Shown here: positions 52,129 to 61,018 of the stretch, piece by piece | Numbering within the stretch: position 1 is the first letter of the stretch | Layout of the letters: every line of letters begins with the position of its first letter | Assembly: GCA_046299555.1 (NCBI GenBank) | Contig: JBKBHS010000001.1 | Span: 620,001-684,000, forward strand | Length of the DNA stretch: 64,000 nt | Source of the DNA: CALKJP01 sp046299555 | GTDB lineage: Bacteria > Bacteroidota > Bacteroidia > JACCXN01 | Direction: 5' to 3' | Position numbers and translations under genes: made by a program | The notes under the pieces: generated by a model | What the model was told of the DNA's origin: nothing | The model's input: the letters and a program-made list of their open reading frames with translations, nothing else | The model's database searches: none

Positions 52129-53373
52129 TTAACGTAACATTTCAATGGCTTTATTTAGCGAATTAATAAAAATATCAATTTCTTGGGTAGTATTATAAAA
52201 TGCAAAAGATGCTCGTACTGTTCCCGGAATGCAAAATCTATCCATAATAGGTTGAGTGCAATGATGTCCTGTACGAACAGCAATCCCCATTTTGTCTAAC
52301 AATACGCCAATATCATAGGGATGAATTCCTTCTACGATAAATGATATAACGCTTGTTTTTCTAATAGGGTTACCAATAATTTTAACACAATTAATTTCTT
52401 TTAATCGTTCTGTAGCGTATTGTAATAAATTATTTTCTTGTTCTTTTATAAAATCAAAACCAACTGATTCAATAAATTCAATAGCTTTGGTAATGGTAAT
52501 TCCGGCTTCGATGTGTGGTGTACCGGCTTCAAATTTATGGGGCAGTTCGTTATATTCTGTTTTTTCAAAAGTAACAGTTTTAATCATATCACCTCCGCCC
52601 ATAAATGGAGGCATTTTATTTAATAATTCTTCTTTGCCATATAAAACTCCAATGCCTGTAGAGGCAAACATTTTGTGCCCTGAAAAAGCAAAAAAATCAC
52701 AATCCAATGTTTGAACATCAATTGGTATATGCGATATAGATTGTGCTCCGTCAATTAATACAATTGCGCCTGCTGCATGAGCTTTTTCTATTATTGTTTT
52801 AATAGGATTGATAGTTCCTAAAGCATTTGAAATATGATTTACAGCTACAATTTTAGTTTTATTACTTAGTAACTTTTCGTATTCCTCTAAAATCAGATCT
52901 CCATCATCATTAATTGGAATAACTTTTAAAGAGAGATTTTTTTCTTCGCATACCATTTGCCAAGGAACAATATTGGAGTGATGTTCCAGTGCGCTGATAA
53001 TGATTTCATCACCTGCATTTAAAAAAGTTCTGGCATATGAAAAAGCAACCAGATTGATACTTTCAGTTGTACCTCTGGTAAAAATAATTTGTTCAGGTTT
53101 TGGAGCATTTATAAACGAAGCGATTTTTCTTCTGGCATGTTCGTATGCATCGGTAGCTTTTTGGCTAAGTGAATGAACACCTCTGTGTATATTGGCATTT
53201 TGATGAGTATAAAATTCAACAATTGCATCAATAACTGTTTTAGGCTTTTGTGAAGTGGCGGCATTATCGAAATAAACCAAAGGTTTTCCATTAACCTTTT
53301 CCATTAAGATAGGAAATTGGTTGCGGATTTCTTCAAGTTTTTCATTACTGATATATACTGACTCAAATGCCAT
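52129..53373 (-). CDS. sufS: Cysteine desulfurase SufS
   Basis: 414 residues, PLP enzyme removing sulfur from cysteine. Seen: YFDNAATSQKP near 37, SALEHHSNIVPW near 130, DGAQSISHIPID near 208, the PLP lysine in SGHKMFASTGIG near 232, and RTGHHCTQPIMDRF near 365-378 with the catalytic cysteine at about 371. The HHC-TQP form belongs to the group II (SufS) type. It abuts sufD with no gap. Confidence 0.96.
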   Translation of the reverse strand: MAFESVYISNEKLEEIRNQFPILMEKVNGKPLVYFDNAATSQKPKTVIDAIVEFYTHQNANIHRGVHSLSQKATDAYEHARRKIASFINAPKPEQIIFTRGTTESINLVAFSYARTFLNAGDEIIISALEHHSNIVPWQMVCEEKNLSLKVIPINDDGDLILEEYEKLLSNKTKIVAVNHISNALGTINPIKTIIEKAHAAGAIVLIDGAQSISHIPIDVQTLDCDFFAFSGHKMFASTGIGVLYGKEELLNKMPPFMGGGDMIKTVTFEKTEYNELPHKFEAGTPHIEAGITITKAIEFIESVGFDFIKEQENNLLQYATERLKEINCVKIIGNPIRKTSVISFIVEGIHPYDIGVLLDKMGIAVRTGHHCTQPIMDRFCIPGTVRASFAFYNTTQEIDIFINSLNKAIEMLR

Positions 53374-54654
53374 TTATAGTTCTTTTGAAAGTTTTTTATG
53401 AATTAATGAAAGTATATGATTTTTTAATGCTTCAGAGCTTAATGATGTTGTAACATCATTAGCAAAAGCTTCAACTAAGAGTGCTCTGGCACTTTGTTTG
53501 CCTATACCTCTGGCACGTAAATAAAATAATGCATCTTCATCAAATTGCCCGGTAGTTGAGCCATGCGAACATTTTACATCGTCAGCATAAATTTCAAGTT
53601 CGGGTTTTGTATTTATAGTTGCATTATCGCTTAACAGAATATTTTTATTTGATTGAAACGCATTGGTTTTTTGCGCATCCTGAAATACATGTACTTTTCC
53701 ATTAAACACAGCAGTAGAAGCATCGTCCATAATGCCTTTATATAATTCATTGCTATTACTGTGCGCTTTCATGTGTGAAATTTTGGTATGATTATCTACA
53801 TGCTGCTTACCATTTAAAAGATATAATCCGTTTAAGTTTGCTTCACAATTAGATGCATCAATAGCTACGTGTACATTATTTCGAACCATGCCGCCATTAA
53901 AGGTGTAGGTGTGTAAGGTAAAAGTACTGTTAGCCTGCATATAAACATCTTCTGAAGATACATGTATGCTATCGGTATTTTCAGATTGAATTTTAGTCCA
54001 TTCCAACTTTGCATTTTCCTCTAATACAAATTCAAAAACACTATTATTAAATGTTGTGTTCTCTTCCGAATGAAAAGATGTTATAACAGTAAAATGTGAA
54101 TATTTGCCTGCAATAACTAAAAAACGTGGTTGCACAAAAACTTCTTCACCTTTGCTAATAAACACAAAGTGAATTGCCTTTAAATCGTTTACCTTATCAT
54201 TTATTTTCAGGATGTATGGATTAGATGAAACGGTATTAAGTGCCGTAAAAATATTTTTGTTATCTGCCAGTTTAGAAAAATATTGTTCAATGTATGAAGC
54301 ATATTTTTCTTTAGCGGTATATATATCTAGTAATTCAACACCTTTTGGGAGATTTATATCAGCAAGATTTATTATTCCGTTTACAACAGGAATTACAATT
54401 GCATCTAAATCTGCTATTAGATATTTTGTATAATCTACATTAGTGTACTCACCTTTTTTGAACGATTTTTTTAAAAGAGGAGTAATGCGTGTATATTTCC
54501 ATTCTTCATTTCTGGTGGTTGGGAAGTCAAGATTTTTAAATGATTCCAGCGCTTCTGTTCTTATTTCCTTTAACCACGTTTCATCAGAAACAGAAGAGGA
54601 AAGAGCCAGTTCAAAAAAATGTTCTTTTATATTGTTAGAAATTGTTGTGTTCAT
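53374..54654 (-). CDS. sufD: Fe-S scaffold complex protein SufD
   Basis: 426 residues. A helical N terminus with NEEWKYTRITPLLK near 48, then the right-handed beta-helix typical of SufB/SufD, ending with KCSHGSTTGQFDEDALFYLRARGI near 362-385, which includes the SufD histidine of the complex interface. It assembles with SufB and SufC on the scaffold. Starts 9 bp after sufC. Confidence 0.95.
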   Translation of the reverse strand: MNTTISNNIKEHFFELALSSSVSDETWLKEIRTEALESFKNLDFPTTRNEEWKYTRITPLLKKSFKKGEYTNVDYTKYLIADLDAIVIPVVNGIINLADINLPKGVELLDIYTAKEKYASYIEQYFSKLADNKNIFTALNTVSSNPYILKINDKVNDLKAIHFVFISKGEEVFVQPRFLVIAGKYSHFTVITSFHSEENTTFNNSVFEFVLEENAKLEWTKIQSENTDSIHVSSEDVYMQANSTFTLHTYTFNGGMVRNNVHVAIDASNCEANLNGLYLLNGKQHVDNHTKISHMKAHSNSNELYKGIMDDASTAVFNGKVHVFQDAQKTNAFQSNKNILLSDNATINTKPELEIYADDVKCSHGSTTGQFDEDALFYLRARGIGKQSARALLVEAFANDVTTSLSSEALKNHILSLIHKKLSKEL

Positions 54655-54663
54655 AAAATTTAA

Positions 54664-55425
54664 TTATGCTGATATACTGTCTACTTCTGCTTTTATCCAG
54701 TCGTAACCTTTTTCTTCTAACTCTAATGCCAATTCTTTTGTTCCTGATTTTACTATTCGTCCGTTATACAAAACATGAACAAAATCGGGAACAATATAAT
54801 CTAATAAACGTTGATAATGTGTAATTACTAGAAATGCGTTTTTGTCGTTTTTTAATTTGTTTACACCATTAGCAACAATTCGCAAGGCATCAATATCTAA
54901 TCCTGAATCTGTTTCGTCTAATATTGCGAATTTGGGTTCTAATATGGCCATTTGGAAAATCTCGTTTCTTTTCTTCTCACCACCCGAAAATCCTTCATTT
55001 ACGGAACGATTAGCCAATTTTGCATCAAACTCAACCAGCTTTTGTTTTTCTTTTACCAATGCTAAAAATTCTTTTGCTTCGATTGGTTGAAGGCCATTGT
55101 ATTGGCGTATTTCGTTTAAAGCAGTTCGCAAAAAATTTATGTTGCTTACACCGGGAATTTCAATAGGATATTGAAATGCAAGAAATACACCTTCTCTTGC
55201 TCTGTCTTCAGGCGAAAGTTCTAATAAGTTTTTGCCATTAAAAATAACTTCACCTTCGGTTACTTCGTAGTCTTCTCTTCCAGCTAAAACTGATGCTAAT
55301 GTGCTTTTTCCTGAGCCGTTTGGTCCCATAATGGCATGCACTTCTCCGGCTTTTACTTCTAGGTTTAAACCTTTTAAAATTTCTTTGCCGTTTATGTTTG
55401 CGTGTAAGTTTTTAATTGAGATCAT
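54664..55425 (-). CDS. sufC: Fe-S assembly ATPase SufC
   Basis: 253 residues, ABC-type ATPase. Walker A GPNGSGKST at 34-42, Q-loop in FLAFQYPIEIPGV, signature FSGGEKKRNEIFQM near 147-160 and Walker B AILDETDSGLD near 168-178. It drives SufB/SufD conformational change. Its start is 41 bp after a four-helix-bundle gene, an unusual insertion between sufB and sufC. Confidence 0.96.
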   Translation of the reverse strand: MISIKNLHANINGKEILKGLNLEVKAGEVHAIMGPNGSGKSTLASVLAGREDYEVTEGEVIFNGKNLLELSPEDRAREGVFLAFQYPIEIPGVSNINFLRTALNEIRQYNGLQPIEAKEFLALVKEKQKLVEFDAKLANRSVNEGFSGGEKKRNEIFQMAILEPKFAILDETDSGLDIDALRIVANGVNKLKNDKNAFLVITHYQRLLDYIVPDFVHVLYNGRIVKSGTKELALELEEKGYDWIKAEVDSISA

Positions 55426-55466
55426 TTTTTATGAATTAAAATATTTAAAATTAAAAGATTGAAAAA

Positions 55467-55847
55467 TTAAGGTATAGTTGCTTTGTGTTCTTTTAAGTAT
55501 TTTATAAATCCACTTAATTGTTTACTAATGCTTAAGCATATTTCAAGTACCTTTTCGTATTCATCATCTGTTAAGTAATTTAATGACTTTGCAATTTTAA
55601 TTTGTGTTCTTAATTCTCCACAAGAGCCTTTTGCAATCATTAGAAAATAGATAAATTGATTTTTAGATTCTCTTTCAAACCCTTCAGAAATATTAGAAGG
55701 AATAGAAATAGCTGATTTTCTAATTTGATCTTTGAGTGCGAAATCATTTGTGAATTTAAAATTGTTTGTTATCTCGTAAATTATTGAACATAGCAACATG
55801 CCTTGCTTCCATACGTCTAAATCTTCAAATTTTTCTATTGTTGCCAT
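55467..55847 (-). CDS. Four-helix-bundle protein inserted in the suf operon
   Basis: 126 residues of the IVS/S23-type four-helix-bundle family: FEDLDVWKQGMLLCSIIYEI at the start, LKDQIRKSAISIPSNISEGFE near 48-68 and FLMIAKGSCGELRTQIKIAK near 78-97. Function unknown; members often appear in rRNA intervening sequences or alone in genomes. It lies on the same strand, 40 bp after sufB and 41 bp before sufC; the flanking spacers are low-complexity (aatctgtaatctgcaatttg). Confidence 0.9.
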   Translation of the reverse strand: MATIEKFEDLDVWKQGMLLCSIIYEITNNFKFTNDFALKDQIRKSAISIPSNISEGFERESKNQFIYFLMIAKGSCGELRTQIKIAKSLNYLTDDEYEKVLEICLSISKQLSGFIKYLKEHKATIP

Positions 55848-55887
55848 TTAATAATTTTCAAATCTGTAATCTGCAATTTGTAATTGT

Positions 55888-57336
55888 TTAACCTACGGAG
55901 CCCTCCAATGAAATAGCAAGTAGTTTTTGTGCTTCAACAGCAAATTCCATTGGTAACTGATTGAGAACTTCTTTGCAATAACCATTTACAATAAGGCTTA
56001 CTGCTTTTTCAGTATCAATTCCTCTTTGATTGCAATAAAATATCTGATCTTCTCCTATTTTAGATGTGGTAGCTTCGTGTTCTACTTTGGCAGATTTATT
56101 TCCTATTTCGATATAAGGAAAAGTATGAGCGCCACACTTATCGCCCATCAATAAAGAATCGCACTGAGAGAAGTTTCTGGCATTTTCTGCAGATTTATTA
56201 ATCTTAACTAAACCTCTGTAAGAATTATTACTTTTTCCGGCTGAAATACCTTTTGATACAATGGTGCTTTTGGTGTTTTTACCAATATGTATCATTTTAG
56301 TTCCGGTATCAGCTTGTTGCATATTGTTAGTAACGGCTACAGAATAAAATTCACCTACACTATTATCGCCTTTTAATATGCAACTTGGGTATTTCCATGT
56401 AATAGCCGAACCTGTTTCAACTTGTGTCCACGAAAGTTTTGAGTTATCACCTAAACAAATTCCTCTTTTAGTTACAAAGTTGTATATACCTCCATGACCG
56501 TCTTTATCGCCCGGATACCAGTTTTGTACAGTTGAGTATTTTACTTCTGCATCTTTTAATACAACAATTTCAACTACGGCAGCGTGTAATTGGTTTTCAT
56601 CACGCATTGGAGCCGTACATCCTTCGAGATAACTAACATAACTTCCTTCATCGGCAATAATTAAAGTTCTTTCGAATTGACCGGTTTTGGCTTCGTTAAT
56701 TCTAAAATAGGTAGATAATTCCATTGGGCATCTAACACCTTTTGGGATATAGCAGAAAGAACCATCAGTAAACACGGCTGAATTTAAAGCAGCATAAAAA
56801 TTATCAGTATATGGCACTACCGAACCCATGTATTTTTTTACTAATTCAGGATGATTTTTTACAGCCTCTCCAAATGAGCAGAAAATAATTCCTTTTTCAG
56901 CTAAGGTTTCCTTAAAGGTAGTTGCAACCGATGTGCTATCCATTACAATATCCATGGCAACTCCCGCAATGCGTTTTTGCTCTTCAATAGAAATACCAAG
57001 CTTATCAAATGTTTTTTTTAGTTCAGGATCAAGTTCATCTAAACTATTTAATTTGGGTTTTACTTTGGGTGAAGCATAATAATATGCGTCTTGAAAATCA
57101 ATATCAGGGTATTTTAGATGAGCCCAATGCTTTGGTTCTTGCATGGTTAACCAATGACGATATGCTTTTAATCGCCATTCCAGCATCCATTCGGGTTCTT
57201 CTTTTTTAGCAGAAATAAATCTTATGATTTCTTCATTTAAACCCTTGGGAGCTTTATCAGCTTCAATATTGGTTACAAAACCGTATTTGTATTCGCTTGA
57301 TACGTGTGCTTCTAATATGTCATTTTGTTCAGCCAT
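55888..57336 (-). CDS. sufB: Fe-S scaffold protein SufB
   Basis: 482 residues, the usual length. Seen: VVPYTDNFYAALNSAVFTDG near 192, SYVSYLEGCTAPMRDENQLH near 232-252, CGAHTFPYIEIGNKSAKVEHEAT near 404-427 and FYCNQRGI. These match SufB, the scaffold that builds the cluster with SufC and SufD. Starts 17 bp after the SufA-type gene. Confidence 0.96.
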   Translation of the reverse strand: MAEQNDILEAHVSSEYKYGFVTNIEADKAPKGLNEEIIRFISAKKEEPEWMLEWRLKAYRHWLTMQEPKHWAHLKYPDIDFQDAYYYASPKVKPKLNSLDELDPELKKTFDKLGISIEEQKRIAGVAMDIVMDSTSVATTFKETLAEKGIIFCSFGEAVKNHPELVKKYMGSVVPYTDNFYAALNSAVFTDGSFCYIPKGVRCPMELSTYFRINEAKTGQFERTLIIADEGSYVSYLEGCTAPMRDENQLHAAVVEIVVLKDAEVKYSTVQNWYPGDKDGHGGIYNFVTKRGICLGDNSKLSWTQVETGSAITWKYPSCILKGDNSVGEFYSVAVTNNMQQADTGTKMIHIGKNTKSTIVSKGISAGKSNNSYRGLVKINKSAENARNFSQCDSLLMGDKCGAHTFPYIEIGNKSAKVEHEATTSKIGEDQIFYCNQRGIDTEKAVSLIVNGYCKEVLNQLPMEFAVEAQKLLAISLEGSVG

Positions 57337-57353
57337 AGTTGGTTGCTTGAGGG

Positions 57354-57680
57354 TTATACTGCAAAACTTTCACCACATCCGCAGGTTCGGGATGCATTGG
57401 GGTTATTAAATACAAAGCCTTTCCCATTTAATCCGCCTGAATACTCTAAGGTAGTACCGGCTAAGTATAAAACACTTTTTTTATCTACTACTATTTTAAT
57501 TCCATTGTCTTCAAATATTTTATCATCTGGTTTTATTTCGGTATCGAATGATAATTTATACGATAAACCCGAACAGCCGCCACTTTGAACGCCAACGCGG
57601 ATAAAAGCATTTTCGCCTAATCCTTCTTCTTGCATTAGACTTAAGGCTTTCTTTTTTGCACTTTCTGATATTTTAATCAT
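57354..57680 (-). CDS. sufA: A-type Fe-S carrier (SufA/IscA family)
   Basis: 108 residues with the three ligand cysteines: C36 in GGCSGLSY and C100, C102 in TCGCGESF. Receives and passes on Fe-S clusters. Family members SufA, IscA and ErpA cannot be separated by sequence alone, but position as first gene of the suf operon favours SufA. A -7 element and a palindromic candidate operator lie upstream. Confidence 0.9.
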   Translation of the reverse strand: MIKISESAKKKALSLMQEEGLGENAFIRVGVQSGGCSGLSYKLSFDTEIKPDDKIFEDNGIKIVVDKKSVLYLAGTTLEYSGGLNGKGFVFNNPNASRTCGCGESFAV

Positions 57681-57710
57681 ATTATTTACAACAGTTAAGT
57701 TGATATAAAG

Positions 57711-57730
57711 TTTAGTAATTTAGACTAAAT
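57711..57730. promoter_or_regulatory. Candidate operator in the suf leader
   Basis: Two nested symmetric elements: TTTAGT (57711-57716) with ACTAAA (57724-57729), and ATTTAG-A-CTAAAT (57718-57730), a 13-bp perfect palindrome. Both lie 12-32 bp downstream of the predicted suf transcription start, where repressor binding would block elongation. The regulator is not identified; it could be an iron- or Fe-S-sensing protein. Confidence 0.45.
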
Positions 57731-57748
57731 CTTAATAAAGATTATTTG

Positions 57749-57756
57749 CAAAAATA
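57749..57756 (-). promoter_or_regulatory. -7 element of the suf operon
   Basis: Minus-strand TATTTTTG fits TAnnTTTG. Predicted leader about 62 nt, longer than for other genes here, leaving room for control. Confidence 0.55.
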
Positions 57757-57875
57757 CCACAAAAAAGGTATTGAAAGCAAGAAATATAGTATTAAAAGTT
57801 TTTTTGTAGATAAAAAGGCTGATTTTTTAAATATTTATTGAGAAAGATAAGACTAATGACAAATTTTAATAATTA

Positions 57876-57883
57876 TATCTTTG
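57876..57883 (+). promoter_or_regulatory. -7 element of thiL
   Basis: TATCTTTG exact; only CCTC separates it from the ATG at 57888, so the mRNA would start inside or at the start codon. Confidence 0.6.
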
Positions 57884-57887
57884 CCTC

Positions 57888-58934
57888 ATGTTTGAAAACT
57901 CACAAAAAACCGAACTGAGCCAATTGGGAGAATTTGGCTTAATCGAACATCTTACAAAAAATATAAAACTTCATCATACCAATACTATTAAAGGAGTGGG
58001 CGATGATGCAGCTGTTATAAAAAACGGGGATAGACTAACCGTGATAACTACCGATATGCTAACCGAAGGGGTACATTTTGATTTGATTTACACGCCTTTA
58101 AAACATTTGGGATATAAGGCTATTACCTGCAATCTTTCGGATGTGTGTGCTATGAATGCAATTCCTAAACAAGTTACGGTAAGCCTTGCTTTATCCAGTA
58201 AATTTACGGTTGAGGCGGTAGAAGAATTATACAGTGGTATGTTGCTTGCCTGCGAAAAATACAAAGTAGATTTAATTGGGGGCGATACCACTTCGAGCAA
58301 AAGCGGCTTAACCATTAGTATTACAGCTATTGGTGAAATAGCAGAAGAAAAAGTAGCTTATCGAAATGGTGCCAAAGAAAAAGATTTATTAGTGGTGAGT
58401 GGTGACTTGGGAGGAGCATATACCGGCTTACAAGTATTAGAAAGGGAAAAAAGAATTTTTTTAGAAAGTCCGCAAGTGCAACCCGATTTAGAAGGCTATG
58501 ATTATATTTTGGAACGCCAGCTTAAGCCCGAGGCAAGAATAGATATAGTGGAATATTTGCAAGAAATTGGGGTTGTGCCAACCAGCATGATTGACATTTC
58601 AGATGGACTGGCATCAGAAATTAATCACATTTGTAAACAGTCAAATGTTGGATGCGATTTATATGAGGAAAAAATTCCGATTGACCCTCAAACCTATGAA
58701 ACGGCACGTAGCTTTAACCTTGATCCAACCATTTGTGCCTTGCATGGCGGTGAAGATTATGAACTGTTATTTACCATTAAAATGGAAGATTATGATAAAA
58801 TTAAAGGTTCGCCACTTTTAACTGTTATAGGTCATATAACCGATAAATCGCAAGGGGTACGCTTAATTGATAAATCGGGAGGAGTTCATAATATAGAGTC
58901 GAAGGGGTGGAATGCATTTGGAGCCAAAGTATAA
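57888..58934 (+). CDS. thiL: Thiamine-monophosphate kinase
   Basis: 348 residues. The ATP/metal motif GVGDDAAVI near 37-45, VITTDMLTEGVHFDL near 55-69, LSDVCAMNA near 84, LIGGDTTSS near 124 and LHGGEDYELLFTI near 285-297 are characteristic of ThiL, which phosphorylates thiamine monophosphate to the active diphosphate. Length matches. No other thi genes are adjacent. Its TAA stop is directly followed by the TTA stop of the convergent gene. Confidence 0.94.
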   Translation: MFENSQKTELSQLGEFGLIEHLTKNIKLHHTNTIKGVGDDAAVIKNGDRLTVITTDMLTEGVHFDLIYTPLKHLGYKAITCNLSDVCAMNAIPKQVTVSLALSSKFTVEAVEELYSGMLLACEKYKVDLIGGDTTSSKSGLTISITAIGEIAEEKVAYRNGAKEKDLLVVSGDLGGAYTGLQVLEREKRIFLESPQVQPDLEGYDYILERQLKPEARIDIVEYLQEIGVVPTSMIDISDGLASEINHICKQSNVGCDLYEEKIPIDPQTYETARSFNLDPTICALHGGEDYELLFTIKMEDYDKIKGSPLLTVIGHITDKSQGVRLIDKSGGVHNIESKGWNAFGAKV

Positions 58935-59837
58935 TTACTCCCAAAAAGTATATGTTATTTTATAAATATCCATTTGTTTTTCGCTTTCTTTTCGATTGAT
59001 ATATGCAGAAATTATTTGTGGTTTATCATTAAAAAAAAGGAACTCGGCATTTTCTTTTAACTGATTATTTTTATAAACCATCCATTTTATTATTCTTCCT
59101 TGTAAATCATAATCAATAGTAATAAGTTGTGTGTTTTCACCGCTTATGTCTGAATAATCCGTAATTTCAGTTATTCTTCCCTTTTCATCATAATTATAAG
59201 TTCTTTTTTCGCGTTTACCGGTGTTTATATACGATGTTTCTTCTGCAATAATTCTTCCATGTTTATCATAATAAATTAATGTTTCTTTATAGGCATTTCC
59301 CAAATTATTTAATGTAAATCGTTTGCATTGAGTTGGAGTATAGCATTCTGTTTTAAAAGTTTCAACGGCTATGGGATATTGTTTTAAAACTTTAATATCT
59401 AAGAAACTGTTACCTGATGTAGTTTCTCTACAATACGTTTCTTTAACTATATTACCTTTACTGTCGTATTCGTAATTTAAGGAATAATATCCAAAATTAT
59501 CGCTCATACGTTTAGTTATCAATCTGTTTAGTCCATCATATTCAAAAAAAATTAACACAGTATCTATTTGAAAATTTGATTTTTTAAAAAGTTTATAACA
59601 GCGAATCATTCTCCCTTCTTTATCAAAATCATAGCTTAGCCACATATTATGATGAGTAATGGGTTTATGATCGGCCTTTGATTGTATCTCTATGAGCATA
59701 CTTTTAATTTTATTTGCTTTAATTATTTCAGAGTTAAAAAAGGGTTCTTCTGAAAATAATTTTTTAGACGGATTAAGCATTTGGGCGCTTAAAATGAGCG
59801 ATATAAGAGTTAAAAAAAGGCTTAAAAAATATTTCAT
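58935..59837 (-). CDS. Secreted protein with YD/RHS-like repeats
   Basis: 300 residues. A signal peptide MKYFLSLFLTLISLILSAQ is followed by YD-type repeats, for example FFEYDGLNRLITKRMSDNFG, LNYEYDSKGNIVKETY, YYDKHGRIIAEETSYI, YNYDEKGRITEITDYSD and IDYDLQGRIIKWMVYKN. The pattern Y-D-x-x-G-R/N-I is the RHS repeat unit, here in only five to six copies, with no toxin tip. Role unknown; an envelope-associated or polysaccharide-binding protein is possible. Confidence 0.75.
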   Translation of the reverse strand: MKYFLSLFLTLISLILSAQMLNPSKKLFSEEPFFNSEIIKANKIKSMLIEIQSKADHKPITHHNMWLSYDFDKEGRMIRCYKLFKKSNFQIDTVLIFFEYDGLNRLITKRMSDNFGYYSLNYEYDSKGNIVKETYCRETTSGNSFLDIKVLKQYPIAVETFKTECYTPTQCKRFTLNNLGNAYKETLIYYDKHGRIIAEETSYINTGKREKRTYNYDEKGRITEITDYSDISGENTQLITIDYDLQGRIIKWMVYKNNQLKENAEFLFFNDKPQIISAYINRKESEKQMDIYKITYTFWE

Positions 59838-59895
59838 AATAAAATTATTGCTACTAAAGTAATAGAAATGCTTGACATCGGGGGGTAGATTAACA

Positions 59896-59903
59896 TATCT
59901 TTG
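59896..59903 (+). promoter_or_regulatory. -7 element of queA
   Basis: TATCTTTG fits TAnnTTTG; leader about 22 nt. A CTTGACA word near 59871 is 21 bp upstream and may serve as a -33. Confidence 0.5.
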
Positions 59904-59931
59904 CCAACTTTAATTTAATCCCGTAAGATTT

Positions 59932-60981
59932 ATGAAACTTTCACAATTTAGGTTTAACCTTCCAAAAGAACTAATTAGCGAATATCCGGCTAAAAACAGA
60001 GATGAATCAAGATTAATGGTAGTACACAAATCTACCGGTAAAATTGAGCACAAAATTTTTAAAGATTTGATTCAATATTTTGATGATGGCGATACGCTGA
60101 TTTTAAATAATACAAAAGTATTTCCTGCCCGATTATATGGTAATAAAGAAAAAACAGGAGCTACCATTGAAGTATTTTTATTACGCGAATTAAATCGCGA
60201 AAGCCGTTTATGGGATGTATTGGTTGATCCGGCTCGTAAAATTCGAATTGGCAACAAATTATATTTTGGTGAAGACGATTCATTAGTAGCTGAAGTAATT
60301 GATAATACAACTTCGAGAGGTAGAACTTTAAGGTTTTTATACGATGGCGATTATGATGATTTTCAATATACTATTCGTTCATTAGGTGAAACTCCGCTAC
60401 CCAAATATATAAAACGTAAAGTTGAGCCGATGGATGAAGAACGCTATCAAACTATTTATGCTAAAAACGAAGGTGCTGTTGCTGCGCCTACAGCAGGTTT
60501 GCATTTTAGTCGCGAATTAATGAAACGTTTAGAAATTAAAGGAGTAAACTTTGCTGAACTTACTTTGCATATAGGTTTAGGCTCATTTCGTCCGGTAGAA
60601 GTAGAAGATTTAACCAAACATAAAATGGAATCAGAGCAGGTAATAATACCCGAAGAGGCTGTAAACTTGGTAAATGCATCTAAAAATGCTAAGAAAAAAG
60701 TTTGTGCAGTAGGAACCAGTGTAATGAGAGCTATTGAAAGTTCGGTAACTACAACCGGACACTTAAAACCATTCGATGGATGGACCAATAAATTTATTTT
60801 TCCTCCATACGATTTTAGTGTTGCCAATAGTATGATAACCAATTTTCATCCATCTGAATCAACATTATTAATGATGGTGTGTGCATTTGGAGGATACGAA
60901 AATATTATGAAAGCTTATGAAGAAGCAGTGAAAGAAAAATATCGCTTCTTGTCTTATGGAGATGCCATGTTAATTATATAG
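59932..60981 (+). CDS. queA: tRNA preQ1(34) S-adenosylmethionine ribosyltransferase-isomerase
   Basis: 349 residues. Seen: the conserved N terminus LPKELISEYPAKNRDESRLMV, LILNNTKVFPARLYG near 63, IEVFLLRE, YQTIYAKNEGAVAAPTAGLHFS near 173-194, TLHIGLGSFRPV near 213, and GTSVMRAIES near 263. The enzyme transfers the ribosyl part of AdoMet to preQ1 in tRNA, making epoxyqueuosine. Length matches. Followed by a terminator, 37 bp before ispD. Confidence 0.96.
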   Translation: MKLSQFRFNLPKELISEYPAKNRDESRLMVVHKSTGKIEHKIFKDLIQYFDDGDTLILNNTKVFPARLYGNKEKTGATIEVFLLRELNRESRLWDVLVDPARKIRIGNKLYFGEDDSLVAEVIDNTTSRGRTLRFLYDGDYDDFQYTIRSLGETPLPKYIKRKVEPMDEERYQTIYAKNEGAVAAPTAGLHFSRELMKRLEIKGVNFAELTLHIGLGSFRPVEVEDLTKHKMESEQVIIPEEAVNLVNASKNAKKKVCAVGTSVMRAIESSVTTTGHLKPFDGWTNKFIFPPYDFSVANSMITNFHPSESTLLMMVCAFGGYENIMKAYEEAVKEKYRFLSYGDAMLII

Positions 60982-60988
60982 ATATATT

Positions 60989-61013
60989 ACCCCTCACTTA
61001 TGAGGGGTTTTTT
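60989..61013 (+). terminator. Intrinsic terminator just before ispD
   Basis: ACCCCTCA (60989-60996) pairs with TGAGGGGT (61001-61008) over a CTTA loop, followed by a T-rich tail. Its end lies only a few bases before the ispD ATG at 61019. Confidence 0.85.
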
Positions 61014-61018
61014 ATTTT

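Noticed and set aside
59871..59903. Possible sigma-70 TTGACA box before queA
   Set aside because: No matching TATAAT at 17 bp; the TATCTTTG element explains the promoter in this phylum.
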